Of a stretch of DNA of 64,000 nucleotides, positions 58,188 to 64,000 are shown in pieces (positions within the stretch are counted from its first letter, which is position 1; each line of letters begins with the position of its first letter). The notes under the pieces were generated by a model, which searched no databases, was not told where the DNA came from, and saw only the letters and a program-made list of their open reading frames with translations. Source of the DNA: Astrocystis sublimbata (taxonomy: Eukaryota > Ascomycota > Sordariomycetes > Xylariales > Xylariaceae); contig JAJNNY010000043.1 in the NCBI GenBank assembly GCA_022453515.1, forward strand, positions 124,001 to 188,000. Direction: 5' to 3'. Position numbers and translations under genes: made by a program.

Positions 58188-61100
58188 ATGCATCTGGTAC
58201 CGAAAGAGGTTCGTCGTTCCCCATCTCGATGCTCTGGGTCCCCTGTCCTGTCCAGATTGTCCCGCGGTGGGATTTCGCCAAGCCTCGTGCATCGCCAGAG
58301 CCGATGAGAAATGAGCGTGCGACATGATGGCACCGGAAGAGTGGGCGTGTTCAGGGCCATCGGAAGGCTAATGCGCAATGTTCCATCTACATGTAGCTCG
58401 ACAAGCTCGTCATCTCCCAGCTCGGGCTCCTGGCCCAGAGACGACTTGCGCGCGGTGTCAGGTTGAACCATACAGAGGCCACGGTACGTTCCCATTACCT
58501 AACACCAACGTAACAAGCTCATGTCCGCGCGCGACGTGATGTGCTGTTCTGTGTCTTGGCCTTGCGCTTCCTTGCAATCGACTCTGCATAAGCGGACGGG
58601 GCGGGTCAGCCGATGAATCGTGAGCGATGAGCGTATGAAAGGGGCACCCGGCTGATACCAAGTTCACGCAACCCGCAGGCCCTCATCGCCAACAACCTCC
58701 AGGAGCTGATCCGCGATGGCAAGCACACGGTGGCAGACCTCATGTCCATCGGCTCGACGATGCTGGGGCGCCGCCACGTGCTGCCGTCCGTCGTGAGCAC
58801 GCTGCATGAGATCCAGGTCGAGGGCACCTTCCCGACCGGCACGTACCTCGTCACCGTGCACAATCCCATCGCGACGGAGCACGGGGACCTCCGCCAAGCT
58901 TTATACGCCAGCTTCCTGCCCGTCCCCTCCGCCGCCGACGCTGAACGCTTGTTCCCGCCGGCCCCGGCCTCGGCCTACGATGCCAAGAATGCCCCGGGCG
59001 CCGTGGTCGTCGTCAAGGGGCGTGTGGCCATCAACGAGGGGAGGAAGCGTGTCAGAGTCCAGGTCACGAGTAAGGGGGACCGCCCTATTCAGGTGGGCAG
59101 CCACTACCACTTCGTCGAGACGAACCCGCAGCTGTCGTTCGATCGCAAGCTGGCCTACGGATGCCGCCTCGATATCCCGGCCGGCACATCCGTGCGATTC
59201 GAGCCTGGCGACACCAAGACTGTCACGCTCGTCGAGATAAGCGGCCGACGTGTGATTCGCGGCGGGAACAACCTCGCGTCCGGGACGCTGGATCTCAGCC
59301 GCACCGATGAGATAATCGAGAAGCTGCAGCAGGCAGGCTTCGCGCACGAGCCCCAGCCCTCCGCCGGACCAAGCTTGGGTGCTGCTATCGAGCCCTACAC
59401 GTTGGACCGCGGAGCGTATCGCGCCATGTTCGGCCCTACGACGGGCGATCGCGTGCGCCTCGGCTCGACGGACTTGTGGATCAAGGTCGAGAAGGACATG
59501 ACGGTGTACGGCGACGAGTGCAAGTTTGGTGGCGGCAAGACGCTGCGCGAGGGCATGGGGCAGATGAGCGGGTGCTCCGACGCCGACAGTCTCGACCTCG
59601 TGGTCACGAATGCGCTGATTGTCGACTACACGGGCATCTACAAGGCTGATATAGGTGTCAAGAAGGGCATCATCGTGGGCATTGGCAAGGCGGGCAACCC
59701 AGATGTCATGGACGGCGTCACGGACGGCATGGTGGTCGGCAGCTGCACCGATGTCATCGCTGGCGAGGGCAAGATCATTACGGCGGGCGGTATGGACTCG
59801 CATATTCACTTCATCTGCCCCCAGCAGGCGTATGAGTCGATCGCGTCCGGCGTCACGACATTACTTGGTGGTGGTGTGGGACCGAGGTGTGTTCTTCCTC
59901 ACGCTCTCCTACCCCGCGATTACTACCCTTGATGCTATATTCTAAATATGTCGTGAAAGAATGTAAGAATGTCTGTTCATTGTCCCCAACTGACCCAGCG
60001 CACAGTGCCGGCACCTCTGCCACCACCTGTACACCTGGCGCCCACTACACGCGTCAGATGCTACAGGCCTGCGATGAGCTTCCCGTGAACGTCGGCATAA
60101 CAGGCAAAGGCAACGACAGCATCCCCGACGCGCTCCGTGAGCAGATCATCGCAGGCCAGTGCGGGCTCAAGCTCCACGAAGACTGGGGCACCACACCCGC
60201 CGCCATCGACGCGTGCCTCAGCGTATGCGACGAGCTCGACGTGCAATGTCTGATTCACACCGACACGCTCAACGAGTCCGGCTACGTCGAATCTACCATC
60301 GCGGCGTTCAAGAACCGCACCATCCACACATACCACACCGAAGGCGCAGGCGGCGGGCATGCGCCCGACATCATATCCGTCGTCGAGCACGCGAATGTGT
60401 TGCCGAGTAGCACGAACCCCACGCGGCCGTACACGCGCAACACGCTCGACGAGCACCTCGACATGCTGATGGTCTGCCACCACCTGTCGCGCGACATTCC
60501 CGAGGACGTGGCGTTCGCGGAGTCGCGGATCCGCGCCGAGACCATCGCCGCCGAGGACGTGCTACACGACCTCGGGGCCATCAGCATGATGTCGTCCGAC
60601 TCCCAGGCCATGGGCCGCTGCGGCGAGGTGGTGCTGCGCACGTGGAACACGGCGCAGAAGAATAAGGTCCAGCGCGGCTTCCTGAAGGAGGACGAGGGCA
60701 CCGACGCGGACAACTTCCGCGTGAAGCGCTACGTGAGCAAGTACACGGTGAACCCGGCGCGCGCGCAGGGCATGGCGCACCTGATTGGGAGTGTCGAGGT
60801 CGGCAAGTTGGCGGATCTGGTCGTGTGGGATCCAGCTTGGTTCGGCACGAAGCCGACGATGGTGGTGAAGAGCGGGTTGATTGCTTGGGCGCAGATGGTA
60901 TGTGCCTCTTTGCCATCCTTTCCCCCTATTCACCCCTATCTTTCTATAGTCCTTTTTCTTTGAAGAATGGGGTTTGCGAATTATAGTATCTCGCTGTCTT
61001 TGCCCAAGACTCCCTACCTACATCTTCGATTGCCTCCTTTCTACAAGCTCAACACCCACTTCCTGTTTCGCTTACCAACTGACAACTTACCTCCTCCCAG

Positions 61101-61421
61101 GGCGACCCCAACGCCTCGATACCCACGGTCCAGCCCGTGATCGCGCGGCCGATGTACGCGCCCCTCGTGCCGGAGACCAGCGTCCTCTTCGTCTCGCAGG
61201 CCAGCGTGGACCGCGGCGTGGTGGCGGGCTACGGCTTGCGCAAGCGCGTCGAACCCGTCCGCGGCTGCCGCACCGTCAGCAAGCGCGACATGGCCTTCAA
61301 CGACGCCATGCCCCGCATGAAGGTCGACCCCGAGCGCTACACCGTCGAGGCCGACGGGAAGCACTGCACGGCTGAGCCGGCTACTGAGCTGCCGCTGGCG
61401 CAGATGTATTTCGTCTATTAG
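58188..61421 (+). CDS. URE1: Urease
   Basis: Five exons: 58188-58208 (only 21 nt, MHLVPKE), 58397-58483, 58679-59886, 60006-60897, 61101-61421; 842 residues, the usual length for a single-chain fungal or plant urease. The gamma part ([43 protein letters not shown]), beta part ([11 protein letters not shown]) and alpha part are fused in order. Active-site residues are present: HIHF (H411, H413), [10 protein letters not shown] with the carbamylated Lys near 494, [23 protein letters not shown], and [10 protein letters not shown]. The enzyme hydrolyses urea to ammonia and carbamate in the cytosol and needs nickel and accessory proteins (not in this window). The real start lies in a tiny first exon; frames beginning at 58730 miss the first 53 residues. 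The donor of intron 1 is GTTCGT. Confidence 0.95.
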
Positions 61422-63580
61422 GTAGTGGGGTGTGGCGTGTTAGTCAGTCAGTCAGTTGGCTTGTAGTTAGGGGAGGGTTGGGCAGGTGGGGTAAGAAGTA
61501 CGTGAGAAAGAATCGGAAACCAGAGAATTACACTGGGTTTACAGTACCTATAGGTAGATAGTTTGATGCTGAGGCACTTGATCTGCTACCTACCTAAGTT
61601 ACCTACCTGCCTTCTGTTGTATATAGGTGTTAGCGAAGAGGTCAGAGGTGGACTCCAGCGCCGAATTCAAGTAGGATTGTTTCGCTTCGTTTCCTATCTT
61701 ATGAGTAAGCGAAGTATACGGTTTCTTACATCATGTGCAGCAGTTAATCATTACGTATTGGGTCTTTGACGTGATACATAACTGGGCTTTTAAGACGGTC
61801 TTGTCTTTGCAAGATCTAGGTACCTAACCTAATCAGGTGCATCGAATTTACGTAAAATAAGGTAGCCAAGAGTTGCATATCGCTGACTTGAATATCTACT
61901 TGGGCATTCAGGGAGGTACCTAAAACCACAGGCCGAAGTGTATAGCAACATCCATGTGGTGCGGCGGGCGAGGGCAGCAGTTAGGGAGGGGGGTCGCAGA
62001 TTGCGCAAGTACCTTGAATCCTTGAAAGTTGAAGCAAGTACTTACAAAAACTAAACTAGAGGTTCGAACGGACTAACCTACCATGGCATCATCATAGGCG
62101 CTCAGCGCTGTCTCGCTGTCTATTCCAGCTGTAAATGAATCAAGGTTAGGGCGTCGGGAGTAGGTCTCTGTATCCCGCTATGGTAAGGGGCAGGGTATAG
62201 GGAGGGAGTTGGTGGTTCGACGTTCAGCTAGAGATGTTCAATAGGCCGGCCCACTCTACCTATCCCGTCTCTTGGTATCCAACGATGCCTTGTCCCAGGC
62301 CCGCCAGGTTAGAAGCTGTAAAAAAGCGTGTAAGATGATTGGCTGCTAGGAATTGACGTTCTCCTCTGTCCAATATCTCAACTCTGGCAAGCTTTTGCCT
62401 GTATGTATGTAGACTTACTTACCTATAACTTACCTACCTACTCATCTACCTCTATAGAAACACGATCCCCTGTATATCCTACTTCAGCTAGGCAGGTTAC
62501 ATAGGCATAAACGATCCCAAGTAGATTGCAAGCAACATACCTGTTTCTCCGTACATAGCCTGTCCAGATACTTAAGTAGGTAAGTAGGTAGGGGAGCTTG
62601 CCGATGGGCTCGGATGCTCCAAGGTTCTAGGTATGTAGGTAGTGCCTAAGGTAGGCAGACGCTGGAAATCGCGGCTCCATATCTGCTTGGTAGTGAAATG
62701 TACTGATCTCAGCGTACCCAGGACCATAGGCGTAGTGATAGGCCCCAGTCCTTCAAGCAAGCACTCAAGGCTTCCGGGCAGGTATTCTTTAGTGACAGTT
62801 AAGTAACGCTGGTTACAACTTACCCTGCTGGAACTACCTACACTACCTGAAGACTCTAGTAACCTTTAAGAAGCAACCTCAAGCATAGGTAGTTTGCCTG
62901 TGGATATCTTGCACCAACCTTCCCTCCTACTAACAGAGCACCTCATGTTTAGGTACCCAAGTACAACTTGGAAGTTAGGTGGTGTGAAAACGCCTACCCG
63001 ACAGTCGTTCCTAGTGTTATGCCTTACTTGGCTTTTACTGACTACTTAAGTAGTTCAGCAGTCGCTGTGCCCATTTGAGCAATACAAACATGGTGATTCA
63101 CTTACCTAAGCCAGGCGAATCTAACGTATCAAATAATCAAGCGCACTTCCACATTCATCCTTTTCAACCCGAGAAACTGCATGCTTTCAGATTCATACAG
63201 ACAATATCACTGTTCAGAGTGATTCATTCTTCCAAGTACAAGGTACAATCCCATATGTAACCATCCAGACCCAAACGCCGCACTACCTGCCCTGCAAAAA
63301 GAAGAAGAGAAAAAAACCGTGGGGACTTGTCACAACAAGTATAACCTTGCCATGCCTTGTCCCAGCCTATCTCGAAGTTTTCATCACTCATACAAATGCC
63401 GTAAACCCAAGGAACCGGAACATGGCGGGAACGAGCGAGTGGCAACGTGAAACGAGCCTTGAGCTTCCACATGAAACTCCTGCCAGTTCGCCTCACACAA
63501 GGTGCAAGGTATCGAGGGCAAAACAGACCGATTGCGAATAATAATGGCAAGCAAAGGAGAATATAGACATATTGGGAAGA
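61422..63580. other. 2.1-kb intergenic rich in TAGGTACC-type words
   Basis: No gene supported. TACCTACC/GGTACCTA words are especially dense at 61540-61620, 61820-61835, 61912-61925, 62400-62460, 62570-62660, 62820-62850 and 62950-62960. A GTCAGTCAGTCAG direct repeat lies near 61443. Confidence 0.6.
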
Positions 63581-64000
63581 CTAGTTCTTCTTCTTGCGGG
63601 CGGACTTCTTGGGCTCCTCAACCTCGGGTACCTTGGACTGACGCTTGCGCTTCTTGTCGGGACTGGCAGGTGTCGCGTTCTTAGCAGCGCTACTGTCACC
63701 GTCGTCGACATCGCCGGCCGTGCTCTTCCGCTTCCTGGTCGTCTTGCCTTTGGGGGTCTTGGTGCCGTCATCCTGGGTAAGGGCAGGGGCTGCCGCCATC
63801 TGAAGTTGCTCCGCTATGGCATCTTGGTCGTTGGGGACCAACGCCTCGTCGGCGGTCACGTCAGCCTGAGCAATGCCATTGGCGTCGGCGTAGTTGAGGG
63901 CATCGCCGTCCGACATATTTCTTGCGTCAGGGTTTCCAGCCTTGTACGAGTGGACTCGCGCATTGTAGAGGCGGAGGTTGAACTGGTAAGCGTTGTTCCA
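63581..64000 (-). CDS. Basic-tailed nuclear protein, C-terminal part (runs off right edge); possibly HMG-box
   Basis: The reverse strand is open without interruption from the right edge to TGA at 63581, giving 139 residues. It starts mid-protein with WNNAYQFNLRLYNARVHSYK and AGNPDARNMSDGDALNYADA. The middle is acidic and Ala/Gln-rich. The end has bipartite-NLS-like clusters (GKTTRKRKS, PDKKRKRQSK, SARKKKN). The Trp-Tyr-Asn helix followed by an acidic linker and Lys-rich tail suggests the end of an HMG-box or related chromatin protein, but the deciding domain lies outside the window. An ATG at 63914-63916 is unlikely to be the start because the upstream codons also look coding. Confidence 0.5.
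   Translation of the reverse strand, partial: WNNAYQFNLRLYNARVHSYKAGNPDARNMSDGDALNYADANGIAQADVTADEALVPNDQDAIAEQLQMAAAPALTQDDGTKTPKGKTTRKRKSTAGDVDDGDSSAAKNATPASPDKKRKRQSKVPEVEEPKKSARKKKN

Noticed and set aside
58901..59809. Long reverse-strand frame (302 residues) inside urease
   Set aside because: High-GC antisense of a strongly biased coding exon; the forward strand carries all urease active-site motifs.
1..64000. CRISPR arrays, bacterial operons, insertion sequences, intact transposons or rRNA genes
   Set aside because: None seen. The only repeats are microsatellites, coding repeats and the short TAGGTACC word family.

Overview
The window looks like nuclear DNA of a filamentous ascomycete (Pezizomycotina, most likely a Sordariomycete). 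Genes are split by short introns (mostly 45-120 nt) with GTRNGT donors, CTAAC/CTGAC branch sites and YAG acceptors. There are no operons. The protein repertoire is fungal: urease, Bna4, Ade6, Ada3/Ngg1, Prp17, Erv14, MAP1, a DUF1769 protein, fungal rhodopsin-like (Pth11-type) membrane proteins and a glycine-rich-domain (DUF1399) protein. I cannot fix the species. Intergenic DNA carries many copies of a short palindromic motif family, TAGGTACCTA / CCTAGGTACC.

Layout. 0-0.65 kb: 5' end of a VPS38/UVRAG-like gene running off the left edge. 0.65-5.7 kb: gene-poor, one unrecognised two-exon gene. 5.75-8.4 kb: glycine-rich-domain protein. 9.3-18.6 kb: three rhodopsin-like membrane proteins (one clearly decayed, one with an apparent frameshift, one intact by my model) flanking PRP17. 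18.6-24.5 kb: sparse, with a MYND zinc-finger gene. 24.5-31.1 kb: ERV14, then MAP1 and BNA4 head-to-head. 31.5-34.2 kb: a divergent pair coding for the two halves of a Tm-1-type protein. 34.4-40.8 kb: a caspase-fold protein lacking its catalytic cysteine, and ADE6. 41.4-45.2 kb: a small one-TM protein, an alpha/beta hydrolase and a cupin. 47.2-53.8 kb: FBXO31-like F-box gene, DUF1769 gene, an APH-type kinase gene cut by an in-frame stop, and a small charged protein. 54.9-61.4 kb: ADA3 and urease. 63.6-64 kb: C-terminus of a basic, possibly HMG-box, protein running off the right edge.

Most genes are housekeeping: purine synthesis (ADE6), NAD synthesis (BNA4), N-terminal Met removal (MAP1), ER export (ERV14), splicing (PRP17), SAGA transcription (ADA3), nitrogen use (urease). 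The parts that deserve attention are the split Tm-1 pair with a shared promoter, the pseudo-caspase, the run of decaying Pth11-like receptors, the interrupted kinase gene, an ADE6 junction that does not close cleanly, two probable GC-AG introns and the intergenic TAGGTACC motif family. Exon models come from reading frames and splice consensus only; no transcripts or database searches were available.
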